A stretch of 13,617 nucleotides of DNA. Origin: Odoribacteraceae bacterium. GTDB taxonomy: Bacteria; Bacteroidota; Bacteroidia; Bacteroidales; Marinifilaceae. The first letter of the stretch is position 1, and each line of letters opens with the position of its first letter. The translations under genes were made by a program, and so were the position numbers. Shown here one piece after another: positions 1 through 7,584 of the stretch. The notes under the pieces are model-generated. The model searched no databases and was not told the DNA's origin. It saw nothing but the letters and a program-made list of their open reading frames with translations. The stretch lies in NCBI GenBank assembly GCA_031279175.1, contig JAITJA010000003.1:1-13617 (forward strand), read 5' to 3'.

Positions 1-189
1 ACAGTTGACCATGCATGAGATACAGTTGACCACGCGTGAGATACGGTTGACCATGCATGAGATACGGTTGACCATGCATGGGCGACGGACGCCCACGCGT
101 GGTCAACCGTATTCCACGCGTGGTCAACCGTATTCCACGCGCGGTCGACGGACGACAACGCGCGGTCGGCGGATGCCCTTGGCAGGGAG
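1..189. repeat. 21-bp tandem repeat array with internal inversion
   Basis: Nine consecutive 21-bp units start at 1, 22, 43, 64, 85, 106, 127, 148 and 169; the last is strongly degenerate. Units 1-4 read gttgacc-ATGCAT or ACGCGT-gagatac. From unit 5 on, the flanks are reversed, reading gtattcc-ACGCGT-ggtcaac. Each core is itself a 6-bp palindrome, except in units 7-8, where it is ACGCGC. The reversal point is at 85-89. Bases 64-84 pair with 90-110 at 19 of 21 positions, 43-63 with 111-131 at 17 of 21, and 22-42 with 132-152 at 15 of 21. The whole is therefore an imperfect inverted repeat with arms of about 63 nt and a 5-nt centre. It lies just beyond the 3' end of comEC and may continue past the left edge of the window. 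No function is recognised. Confidence 0.85.
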
Positions 190-190
190 A

Positions 191-1666
191 TCACGGGACA
201 TGCAGGCGCGTCGCGTGGTAGAGGAGGAGCAGGAAGAGCGCGACGAGGATCGCCTTGCCCGTGAGAGGGTCGCGCCGCTTCAGGTAAATGATCGCGAGCA
301 AGGCAAGCAGGTAGACGAGAAGCACGTGCCAGATAGTCGGGTAGAGATCGCGCCACGGGAGGGCCACCCGGTTGCATTGTTCTAGCGCGAGGAAGAGCGC
401 GCGACGGGCGAGAACGGGGATAAATGCCAGCGCGGTGGCCAGCGCGGTGGGAAGGAGGAGGATGGCGACGCCGGCGTAAAGCAAGCCGGTGGCGAGCGGG
501 ACGGCGACGATGTTGGCGAGCGCGCTGTTCAGGTTGACGGAGTGGAAATAGTAGGCGACAAGCGGTAGCGTGCCGACCTGTGCCGCGACGCCGAGCGCGA
601 GTAAGGCGCGGACGCGAGAGCGGATGGTGTTTTCGCGCTTGACGCGTAGCGCGGGCAGGAGGAGGATGATCCCGGCGTAGGCGGCGTGTGACATCTGGAA
701 GCTCGCCGAGTAGAGTAGCGGCGGCGAGACGAGCAGGGTGACGAAGGCGGAGGCGAAGAGGGCGTTGAGGGGGTTGTAGTCGCGGTCCGCGAGTTTCCCG
801 GCGATGATGAAGGAGAGGATCGTGGCGGCGCGGACGGTCGGTGGAGAGAGCCCCGTGATCCCGGCGAAGAGCCATAACAGCGGGAGGATGCAGGCCAGCC
901 GGGCGCGGGCGCGTAACCGCGCCAGCCCGAGGAGGAAGTGGAACATGACGTGGATGACGCCGACGTGGAGGCCCGAGACGGCGAGCAGGTGCATCGTGCC
1001 GCTTTCCCTGAAGAGTGCTTGCACGCGGGGCGAGACGAGCGAGCGGTCGCCGAGGCAAAGTGCCTGGAGGAGTGCCCGCGTGGTGGTGTCCTTGACGGCT
1101 TGTTCGAGTTCGCGGGCGAGGAGGGCGCGGGCTTTCTGGCACGCGGGGTATATCCCGCGGGCGCTCCCGACGCGTTGGATTCCCGGGAGCGGGATGGCGC
1201 GGGAGTGGACGTCTAACTGCCGCAAGTAGCGGTCGGGGTCATGCCCGCTCGCGTCAGCGGAACGCCCGACGGGGAAGAGTCGCGCGCGGAACGCGAGGCG
1301 GTCGCCGACCACGGGTTTCAGGAGCGTGTCGTCCACCCGGCAGTAGAGGTTGTATCCCCGGGATCGGATGATGTAGTTGTTGCCCCGGATCACGTCCGCG
1401 CATGTCCCGTTCACGTGATAGATCTCGCCGGGCGTGATCGCGATTGCCGGCTGGTGGCTTCTCGCGAGGGATACCGCGAAGAGTAGCGCGCAGGCGAGCA
1501 GGGGTAGTAACGGGCGGGCGATGGCGCGGGTGGCGATGCCAACGAGGGCGCAGGTGGCGATGATGTAGCATGTCGCGGGCGTCAGTGACGGGAGGTGTTC
1601 CCGCGCGATAATTCCCGCGATCACGGGGAGTAGTAGCAGGAGGAAGGGGTATTTTCTCGAGAACAT
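191..1666 (-). CDS. comEC: ComEC/Rec2-type DNA uptake channel protein, short form
   Basis: Inner-membrane channel thought to pass single-stranded DNA into the cytoplasm during natural transformation. The 491-residue protein has hydrophobic N-terminal segments (about 7-70). An OB-fold-like region of the DUF4131 type follows (about 75-165), with the typical HDPDRYLRQ stretch near 142-150. The competence domain (about 195-460) contains the hallmark MHLLAVSGLHVGVI at 225-238, TGLSPPTVRAA at 271-281 and ASFQMSHAAYAGI at 321-333. Several further membrane helices follow. There is no C-terminal metallo-beta-lactamase domain; the protein stops shortly after a last hydrophobic segment (472-484). Cys89 and Cys109 lie in the OB-like region and could form a disulfide, as reported for the Bacillus protein (inference). 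It is the last gene of the leftward block, 79 bp after the calycin-like gene, and ends next to the tandem array. Family assignment is firm; actual competence is not shown. Confidence 0.92.
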   Translation of the reverse strand: MFSRKYPFLLLLLPVIAGIIAREHLPSLTPATCYIIATCALVGIATRAIARPLLPLLACALLFAVSLARSHQPAIAITPGEIYHVNGTCADVIRGNNYIIRSRGYNLYCRVDDTLLKPVVGDRLAFRARLFPVGRSADASGHDPDRYLRQLDVHSRAIPLPGIQRVGSARGIYPACQKARALLARELEQAVKDTTTRALLQALCLGDRSLVSPRVQALFRESGTMHLLAVSGLHVGVIHVMFHFLLGLARLRARARLACILPLLWLFAGITGLSPPTVRAATILSFIIAGKLADRDYNPLNALFASAFVTLLVSPPLLYSASFQMSHAAYAGIILLLPALRVKRENTIRSRVRALLALGVAAQVGTLPLVAYYFHSVNLNSALANIVAVPLATGLLYAGVAILLLPTALATALAFIPVLARRALFLALEQCNRVALPWRDLYPTIWHVLLVYLLALLAIIYLKRRDPLTGKAILVALFLLLLYHATRLHVP

Positions 1667-1745
1667 GTGTCGCGCGCGGGTTACCGGGTTATCGCGTTTT
1701 CCCCGGTGATGGAGCGAGAGGGGGGTGTTTCACGCGGCGCGGAGG

Positions 1746-2207
1746 TCACGTTGTTTTCTTTCCCTTGTAGGTGGCCTTTGTTTCCATCGATTCCATGATC
1801 ACGGCTTTTACTTCTCCCTCGAGTTCTTTTCCTTTCACGGAGGCGGCGACTTGCACGCGGAGTGGCATGTTGTTATACGTGTAGGAGAAGGCGAGCCGGA
1901 GGTGATAGATTTGTTTTCCTTGCTCGAGCGCCGGTTTGACGGAGAGAGGTCTCGAGGTGAAGCTGAATATTTGGCCGTTGGGTAGCGCGAGGTTGGCGAT
2001 CTTGACGATCACGCTATCGTCGCGGACGCGTTGTAATTCTACTTGCAAGGGTAGGGTGACTTGCATGAGTTCGATGAAAGTGTTCCCGTCGTATTTCCCG
2101 GCGATGGCGTGCCCGTGATCGTTTTTTCCCTGGGCGAGCGAGCGGTTGGCGATCCCGACGAGGATTGCCGCGAGGATGATGTACGCGCGAAAGGTTGTCA
2201 TGTGCAT
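1746..2207 (-). CDS. Secreted calycin-like domain protein
   Basis: A 153-residue protein with a clear type I signal peptide: hydrophobic run AYIILAAILVGIA at about 8-20 and probable cleavage after SLAQ near residue 26. The remainder is a single beta-rich domain beginning GKYDGNTFI and ending in paired strands LRVQVAASVKGKELEGEVKAVI and KATYKGKK. The G-K-Y-x-G opening, the PLRVxxxxxVKGxxLxGxV segment and the length resemble the small calycin-like (PF13944-type) proteins common in Bacteroidota, which are periplasmic or surface proteins of unknown ligand. This assignment comes from pattern memory and is moderate. Two in-frame starts lie 6 bp apart (2207 and 2201); an AAAAAAGAGAA stretch upstream suits either. 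It sits 64 bp downstream of lysA and 79 bp upstream of comEC, same strand; no link to lysine synthesis is implied. Confidence 0.72.
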   Translation of the reverse strand: MHMTTFRAYIILAAILVGIANRSLAQGKNDHGHAIAGKYDGNTFIELMQVTLPLQVELQRVRDDSVIVKIANLALPNGQIFSFTSRPLSVKPALEQGKQIYHLRLAFSYTYNNMPLRVQVAASVKGKELEGEVKAVIMESMETKATYKGKKTT

Positions 2208-2271
2208 GGGTTCTCTTTTTTGGTGGCCGAAGGTAGTAAAAAAGAACGAGAGTAGGGGACGGCGCCGTGTT

Positions 2272-3429
2272 TTAGTCGTTGGAGAAGCGCGATGGGGCGA
2301 TGGGGCGGAGGTTGTAGCGCGAGGCCATCACCTCCCCGTAAGCGCCGCAGGAGCGGATGGCGAAGAAGTCGCCGCGTCGCGTCGTGACCGGGAGCGGCAC
2401 GGCCTTGCCGAAGCAGTCGGAGGATTCGCAGACGGGGCCGACCACGTCGTATGGCTCGAGGGGCTCGTCCAGTAGGGCGGAGATGTTCTCGATCCGGTGG
2501 CGCGCCTGGTAGAGCGCGGGGCGGATGAGGTCGTTCATGCCGGCGTCCAGGATGATGAACTTTTTGTTTTTCCCCTCTTTCACGTAGAGCACGCGCGTGA
2601 CGAGCGATCCGCATTGCGCGACGACCGGCCGTCCGGGTTCGAAGTGTACCTGCTGCCCGGGTAGGCGCTCGAAACTGTCGGCGAAGGCCTGGAAGTAGGC
2701 GGCGAAATCAGGGACGGGACGGGCGTCGGGGTCGTCATAGTCCACGCCGAGCCCGCCCCCGAAGTTGACGCGCGAGGGGACGAGGCCGCGGGCGGCGATG
2801 CCGCGTTGTATCTCGTTGACCCGCTCGCACAAGGAGCGGAAGACGGAGGTGTCCGTGATTTGTGATCCGACGTGGAAGTGCAAGCCGGTCCACTCGATGT
2901 TGGGGAGCTCCCGGCAGCGGTTGACGGCTTGTTCCAGGTCGTCGACCGGGAAGCCGAATTTGTTTTCCTCCACGCCCGTGGTGATGTAATGGTGCGTGTG
3001 CGCGTCGACGTTGGGATTAACGCGGAGAGAGACGCGGGCGGTCTTTCCCATCGCTCCGGCGATGTCGTTGATTACCTCTAACTCCGGGAATGACTCGCAG
3101 TTGAAGCACGAGATTTCTTGTTGCAGGGCGAGCCGGATTTCCTCGTCGCTTTTCCCGACGCCGGCGTAGACGATGCTCCCGGCGGGGAAACCGCTTTTGA
3201 TGGCGGCCTCCACCTCGTTCCCGCTGACACAATCAGCGCCGAGCCCGCGTTCCCGGATGATCTCCAGCAGGCGCGGGTTGGCGTTCGCCTTGAGGGCATA
3301 ATGCAGGTGGAAGTCGTGGCGTTTTGCCTCCCGGACGGCCAGCTGGAGTGTTTTGTCGAGCAGCTCGACATCGTAGAAATAAAAAGGAGTCTTGATCTCC
3401 CGGAGTTGTCGTGCAGTGATGGCAATCAT
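2272..3429 (-). CDS. lysA: Diaminopimelate decarboxylase
   Basis: PLP-dependent fold-type III (alanine-racemase-like) enzyme that decarboxylates meso-diaminopimelate to L-lysine, the last step of the DAP pathway, in the cytoplasm. The 385-residue protein shows the PLP lysine in YALKANAN (Lys47), HVGSQ at 186-190, the phosphate-binding GGG at 224-226, and EPGR at 264-267, where substrate and PLP contacts occur. The partner-subunit catalytic cysteine lies in CESSD (Cys334) and the PLP-contacting tyrosine in GAYG (Tyr364). All expected catalytic motifs are present. Length is typical of the short Bacteroidota form. The start codon is 3 bp after the lysC stop, which implies translational coupling. 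The HVGSQ and CESSD motifs favour DAP over ornithine or arginine decarboxylase, and the aspartate kinase neighbour supports this. Confidence 0.96.
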   Translation of the reverse strand: MIAITARQLREIKTPFYFYDVELLDKTLQLAVREAKRHDFHLHYALKANANPRLLEIIRERGLGADCVSGNEVEAAIKSGFPAGSIVYAGVGKSDEEIRLALQQEISCFNCESFPELEVINDIAGAMGKTARVSLRVNPNVDAHTHHYITTGVEENKFGFPVDDLEQAVNRCRELPNIEWTGLHFHVGSQITDTSVFRSLCERVNEIQRGIAARGLVPSRVNFGGGLGVDYDDPDARPVPDFAAYFQAFADSFERLPGQQVHFEPGRPVVAQCGSLVTRVLYVKEGKNKKFIILDAGMNDLIRPALYQARHRIENISALLDEPLEPYDVVGPVCESSDCFGKAVPLPVTTRRGDFFAIRSCGAYGEVMASRYNLRPIAPSRFSND

Positions 3430-3432
3430 GAT

Positions 3433-4779
3433 CTAACGGTTGTCGTTATCGAATAACTCGCTGCTGAGGGCTACCAGCGCGCGGCGTTTGTCTTCCTGTT
3501 TCACGAGCAACGAGACGCTGTGCTCGCTCGCCCCGTAAGAGATCACGCGCAAGGGGATCTCCCTGAGGGCATGTAGGGCGCGGGCGATGACGCCGGGACG
3601 GGTGGCGCGGAAGTCTCCGACGACGCAGATGATGGAGAGCGCGCGTTCGATCTCTATCGCCCCGTACGTCTCCAGTTCCTTGACGATAGGCTCGAGGGCG
3701 CGCTCGTCGTCGATCGTTAACGAGATGGCTACCTCGGAGGTCGCGATGGTGTCGATCGGCGTTTTCCATGTTTCGAAGACCTCGAAGACTTTCCGTAGGA
3801 ACCCGTAGGCGAGGAGCATGTTGCTCGATTTGATCTTGATCGCGGTGATCCCGTCTTTGGCGGCGATGGCCTTGAAATCGCGGGTGGGGCTGTCACTCGT
3901 GATCAGCGTTCCCTCGTCCCCGGGATTTAACGTGTTCTTCAGGCGGACGGGGATGCTGGCCCGTTTGGCGGGTTGCACGCTGGAGGGGTGGAGGATCTTG
4001 GCCCCGAAGTATGCCAGCTCGGCGGCCTCGTCGAAAGAGAGGACGCGCACGGCGCTCGTGTTCTCGACGAACCTCGGGTCATTGTTGTGCATCCCGTCAA
4101 TGTCCGTCCAGATCTGGATTTCGTTCACGTTCATCACCCCGCCAATGATCGCGGCCGAGTAATCGCTCCCGCCCCGCTTCAAGTTGTCGATCTCGCCCAC
4201 GGCATTGCGGCAGATGAATCCCTGCGTGATCACTAACGGCTCGACCCCCGGCGCGGCAAGGAGACGATTCAAGCTTTGCCGGATATAAAAATAGTCCGGC
4301 TCGCCGTCCTTGTCCACGCGCATGAAGTCCAGCGCGGGGAGCAGGGTCGCGGCCACGCCTTTCTCTAGCAAGTAATAATACATCAGTGTCGTCGAGATGA
4401 TCTCTCCCTGCGCGACGATGCATTTTTCCTGCAAGGGATGAAACTCCTTGTCGATAAACGAGCGGATGTAGTCGAAGATCTCCCGGAGGAAGGCCCCCGC
4501 CTTCAGGGCTGGCTCTTCGGCCGGGAAGAGGTCGCGCGCGATCGCCATGTAGCCGGTTTCCAGCTGCCGCGTGGCCGCCATTGCCTGCTGTCGTTCGCCG
4601 CGATACAAGAAACTGGTGATCTCGACCAGCGCGTTGGTCGTACCTGACATGGCCGAGAGCACGACCACCTTCGGCTCCCCGTCCCTTGATATTAACCCGG
4701 CCACCTCCCGGACGCGTTGCGCGCTCCCCACGGATGTGCCTCCAAACTTGAGCACGTGTTTGTATTCCATCGAAAACAT
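3433..4779 (-). CDS. lysC: Aspartate kinase, monofunctional LysC type
   Basis: Phosphorylates L-aspartate to 4-phospho-L-aspartate, the committed step toward lysine, DAP, threonine and methionine. With the start chosen here the protein has 448 residues, close to the 449 of E. coli LysC. It opens with the nucleotide-binding KFGGTSVG (11-18), then GGSDYSA (203-209) and WTDIDG (224-229) of the amino-acid kinase domain. Two ACT regulatory domains follow (about 308-375 and 379-440), which is where lysine feedback normally acts. There is no homoserine dehydrogenase domain, so this is not a ThrA fusion. The reading frame extends to 4812, adding 11 non-conserved basic residues, and another Met codon lies at 4770. 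Position 4779 was chosen because it follows an A-rich TTTAAAA and gives the family length, but 4812 has a GCAGGA nearby. First gene of the leftward block. Confidence 0.94.
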   Translation of the reverse strand: MFSMEYKHVLKFGGTSVGSAQRVREVAGLISRDGEPKVVVLSAMSGTTNALVEITSFLYRGERQQAMAATRQLETGYMAIARDLFPAEEPALKAGAFLREIFDYIRSFIDKEFHPLQEKCIVAQGEIISTTLMYYYLLEKGVAATLLPALDFMRVDKDGEPDYFYIRQSLNRLLAAPGVEPLVITQGFICRNAVGEIDNLKRGGSDYSAAIIGGVMNVNEIQIWTDIDGMHNNDPRFVENTSAVRVLSFDEAAELAYFGAKILHPSSVQPAKRASIPVRLKNTLNPGDEGTLITSDSPTRDFKAIAAKDGITAIKIKSSNMLLAYGFLRKVFEVFETWKTPIDTIATSEVAISLTIDDERALEPIVKELETYGAIEIERALSIICVVGDFRATRPGVIARALHALREIPLRVISYGASEHSVSLLVKQEDKRRALVALSSELFDNDNR

Positions 4780-4812
4780 TTTTAAACGGGCGCGAAGATG
4801 ACCGTTCGCCAT

Positions 4813-4982
4813 TGATCCTGCAAATCGCGCGGTGGTTTTTAACGGATTCTCTGCCGTTTGTTGAATTGGAGATGGCGGGGAATCACCACCCTTTCTCCCG
4901 TTGAACTTTTAATGAACAAAAACATTGTGATTCTCTCTCCCTCGCGCTACTTTAGCGGCGAAATACCAAAAAAGAGATCAAG
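4813..4982. other. Divergent lysC/cysS intergenic region
   Basis: This 170-bp gap lies between leftward lysC and rightward cysS, so it should contain both promoters. It is more AT-rich than the flanking genes. A possible cysS promoter is listed separately. A 7-bp inverted repeat, gaatcac (4880-4886) and gtgattc (4927-4933), spans 40 bp; it could be an operator or chance. I see no convincing TAnnTTTG element for lysC and no recognisable lysine or other riboswitch fold. Confidence 0.6.
4924..4955 (+). promoter_or_regulatory. Candidate cysS promoter
   Basis: ATTG at 4924-4927 and TACTTTAG at 4948-4955 are separated by 20 bp. This resembles the Bacteroidota housekeeping promoter (TTTG around -33, TAnnTTTG around -7) with one mismatch in each element. 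Transcription would begin near 4962, leaving a leader of about 20 nt before the cysS start. Confidence 0.4.
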
Positions 4983-6467
4983 ATGGAACACGAGCTAATG
5001 ATTTATAATACCCTAAAGAGAGAAAAAGAACGTTTTATCCCCCTGCACTCCCCGTTCGTGGGGATGTACGTCTGCGGGCCGACGGTATACGGGGACGCGC
5101 ACCTCGGTCATGCCCGGGCCGCCATCACCTTCGACGTTCTTTTCCGTTATCTCTGTTACCTGGGGTACAAGGTTCGTTACGTTCGCAATATCACTGACGT
5201 CGGGCATCTCGTCGACGACGCCGACGAGGGAGAAGACAAGATCGCCCGGGTGGCAAAGACCAGGCAACTCGAGCCAATGGAGATCGCGCGGCACTATACC
5301 ATCGGTTATCACAAGAACATGGAGCAGCTCAACACCCTCCCCCCGGCAATCGAGCCGCTCGCTTCCGGTCATATCATCGAGCAACAGCAGTTTATCAAGC
5401 AGATCATCGCGAACGGGTTCGCTTACGAGAACGACGGGAATGTCTACTTCGACGTCAAGAACTATAACCGGCAGCATGGCTACGGGAAGCTGTCCGGCAG
5501 GAAGATTGACGAGCTGGAATCTAACACGCGCAAGCTCGACGGGCAAGAAACGAAAAGAGATCCCCTCGACTTCGCCTTGTGGAAAAAGGCCGCGCCGGGA
5601 CATCTCATGCACTGGCCCTCTCCCTGGGGCGAAGGTTTCCCGGGATGGCACGTCGAATGTTCGTGCATGAGCCAAAAATACCTGGGCGAGACTTTCGACA
5701 TTCATGGCGGGGGGCTTGACCTCATCTTCCCGCATCACGAGTGCGAGATTGCCCAGAGTGTCGCCGCCAACAAGCAAGAGGCCGTCCGTTACTGGATGCA
5801 CAACAACTTGATTACTGTCAACGGGCAGAAGATGGGGAAGTCAAAAGGAAATTTTATCACGCTCGACCAGCTCTTCTCCGGGGAAAGTGACGCGCTAGAA
5901 CAGGCCTACTCGCCGATGACCACGCGTTTCTTCATCCTCCAGGCCCATTATCGCAGCCCGCTGGACTTCTCCAATGACGCGCTAAAGGCTGCCCGGAAAG
6001 GATACGACCGCCTCCTCTCCGCGATCGTCGCCCTGGACAAGATCGCGCCGTCATCGACGGGAAACCAGGTGGAAGACGCGGAAATTGAAGCGCTCGAGCA
6101 AACTTGCCGCGAGGCGCTCGACGACGACCTCAATACCCCCGTCCTGCTCTCGCGCCTTTTTGACGGGACACACCTTATATATAATATCATGGCAGGCACG
6201 CGGGGAATCTCCCCCGGGAATCTCGCGCGCCTGCAACAGCTTTATCACGGGATTGTCATCGACATCCTCGGCTTGAAACAAGAAACTACCAGTGACACGA
6301 TGCTCCTCGGCAAGGTCCTCGATATACTCATGGAAGTACGGGGGAAAGCGCGAGAAGGGAAAGACTGGGCAACCTCCGACCGGATACGCGACGAGCTAAA
6401 ACAAGCAGGAATAACAATCAAAGACACGAAAGAAGGATATGAATGGCACGTGGGAAATGATAGTTAA
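4983..6467 (+). CDS. cysS: Cysteinyl-tRNA synthetase
   Basis: Class I aminoacyl-tRNA synthetase that charges tRNA-Cys with cysteine in the cytoplasm. The 494-residue protein has MYVCGPTVYG at 28-37, the HIGH-equivalent HLGH at 40-43 and the KMSKS-equivalent KMGKS at 283-287. Zinc ligands matching the E. coli set are Cys31, Cys226 in GWHVECS, and His251 and Glu255 in PHHECEIAQS. A DALR-like helical region follows (about 345 on), and the C-terminus has the expected ATSDRIRDELKQAGI segment. The KMGKS variant is, from memory, normal in Bacteroidota CysS. The start at 4983 (MEHELMIYNTL) matches the usual N-terminus there and is preceded by an AAAAAAGAGA stretch. The gene overlaps the downstream cyclase lipoprotein by 11 bp, so the two are likely cotranscribed. 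Confidence 0.97.
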   Translation: MEHELMIYNTLKREKERFIPLHSPFVGMYVCGPTVYGDAHLGHARAAITFDVLFRYLCYLGYKVRYVRNITDVGHLVDDADEGEDKIARVAKTRQLEPMEIARHYTIGYHKNMEQLNTLPPAIEPLASGHIIEQQQFIKQIIANGFAYENDGNVYFDVKNYNRQHGYGKLSGRKIDELESNTRKLDGQETKRDPLDFALWKKAAPGHLMHWPSPWGEGFPGWHVECSCMSQKYLGETFDIHGGGLDLIFPHHECEIAQSVAANKQEAVRYWMHNNLITVNGQKMGKSKGNFITLDQLFSGESDALEQAYSPMTTRFFILQAHYRSPLDFSNDALKAARKGYDRLLSAIVALDKIAPSSTGNQVEDAEIEALEQTCREALDDDLNTPVLLSRLFDGTHLIYNIMAGTRGISPGNLARLQQLYHGIVIDILGLKQETTSDTMLLGKVLDILMEVRGKAREGKDWATSDRIRDELKQAGITIKDTKEGYEWHVGNDS

Positions 6468-7584
6468 CAAAAAAACACTGGCTTTCTTACTCGGCGCGGC
6501 GCTCCTCCCGGCATGTGGCGGGACGGCCGCGCGGCAAGAAAAAGAAAAAGAAGCCAAGAACGCGGTCACCGTCATCCCCGGCAGTGACGACGCCACCCGG
6601 ATCGTCAAGAGTATACAACTCACGGCGCCGGGACGGTACGACACGTGTCACTTCCACCAAAAACTGAAAATCGCCTACGCCAATAACAGGCGCTACCCCG
6701 TCGACTCGGCCCGCGTCCTCTTCAACAACACCCTCGTCGCCACCCTCGACAGCGTCACCCGGGAAACCACCGTGAGCGTCCCCCCCGGCAAGTGCGGCGA
6801 GAATAACATCAAGATCATCGCCTTCCACCCCGGCAATCGACAGGGCGTCGCCACGATCCCCGTCATCGTCAAGCCGGACTCCCCACCCCGTCGCCTCTCC
6901 TTCAAGATCGTCAACGTCTACCCGCACGACCCCTCCGCCTCTACCCAGGGCCTCGTCTACCACGAGGGTCTCCTTTACGAGGGCACGGGAATCCTCGGCA
7001 AATCCTCCCTCCGCGAGATCGACCTCGAGAATAACAAGCTCTTGAACATCTTCAACCTCGGCAACGAGTATTTCGGCGAGGGCATCACCATCCACGGCGG
7101 GAAAATCTACCAGATCACCTGGACCTCGAAAAAAGGATTCGTCTACGACCTCGAGAGCTTCCGCCAGGAATCTACCTTCACCTACTCCACGCAAGGCTGG
7201 GGGCTTACCACCGCCGGCGACCGCCTCGTCATGAGTGATGGCACGCACCACCTCTTTTTCATCTCCCCCGCCACCTTCTCCAGGCTCTCCTCCGTCGAGG
7301 TCTACGACCATCACGGCCCCGTGCAATTCCTCAACGAGCTAGAATGGATCGACGATCGCGTTTGGGCCAACGTCTGGTTAACAGATCGCGTCGTCATCAT
7401 CGACCCCGCCACCGGTGCCGTCGTCGAGGAATTATACCTCCCGAACATGCTCTCGCCAGCGGAAAAAGTCAAGCTCAACGCGAAAGAAGACGTGCTCAAC
7501 GGCATCGCGCACGTGCCCGCCCGCGGCACGATTCTCGTCACCGGCAAGCACTGGCCAAGGCTATTCGAGATAAAAACCTGGTAA
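6457..7584 (+). CDS. Glutaminyl-peptide cyclotransferase (glutamine cyclotransferase family) lipoprotein
   Basis: Predicted to cyclise N-terminal glutamine of proteins or peptides to pyroglutamate outside the cytoplasm. A lipoprotein signal, NKKTLAFLLGAALLPAC, has its lipidated cysteine at residue 20, though proline at -2 is slightly atypical. A beta-sandwich-like domain (about 45-145) follows, with two cysteines (64 and 113) that could form a disulfide. The C-terminal 220 residues are a beta-propeller of the plant/bacterial glutamine cyclotransferase family (PF05096-like): YPHDPSASTQGLVY from 155, YFGEGIT, TWTSKKGFVYD, QGWGLT, LVMSDG, LNELEW, ANVW, VLNGIAH, and LVTGKHWPRLFEI at the end. I chose 6457 (375 residues) because it gives a compact signal peptide. 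An in-frame ATG at 6439 has a closer AGAAGGA and would add six residues. The natural substrates in Bacteroidota are not known from this sequence. Confidence 0.9.
   Translation: MIVNKKTLAFLLGAALLPACGGTAARQEKEKEAKNAVTVIPGSDDATRIVKSIQLTAPGRYDTCHFHQKLKIAYANNRRYPVDSARVLFNNTLVATLDSVTRETTVSVPPGKCGENNIKIIAFHPGNRQGVATIPVIVKPDSPPRRLSFKIVNVYPHDPSASTQGLVYHEGLLYEGTGILGKSSLREIDLENNKLLNIFNLGNEYFGEGITIHGGKIYQITWTSKKGFVYDLESFRQESTFTYSTQGWGLTTAGDRLVMSDGTHHLFFISPATFSRLSSVEVYDHHGPVQFLNELEWIDDRVWANVWLTDRVVIIDPATGAVVEELYLPNMLSPAEKVKLNAKEDVLNGIAHVPARGTILVTGKHWPRLFEIKTW

Noticed and set aside
1..189. CRISPR array
   Set aside because: The 21-bp units are contiguous with no unique spacers, and the orientation reverses inside the array.
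5..385. Open frame of 126 codons with heptapeptide repeats (MHEIRLT-like, then TRGQPYS-like)
   Set aside because: The heptads simply reflect the 21-bp DNA repeat, and the second half is antisense to comEC. No ribosome binding site or family resemblance is seen.
4780..4982. Lysine riboswitch upstream of lysC
   Set aside because: The leader is short and shows no long multi-stem pattern; lysine riboswitches are also not typical of this phylum.
5013..5801. Leftward open frame of 262 codons
   Set aside because: Antisense to cysS, with no motif of its own.
5829..5843. KMGKS instead of KMSKS in cysteinyl-tRNA synthetase
   Set aside because: Considered as a possible active-site anomaly, but this variant is, from memory, normal for CysS of this phylum.
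6487..7326. Leftward open frame of 279 codons
   Set aside because: It is entirely antisense to the well-supported glutamine cyclotransferase gene; its Asp/Gly/Val-rich composition is the typical shadow in GC-rich DNA.
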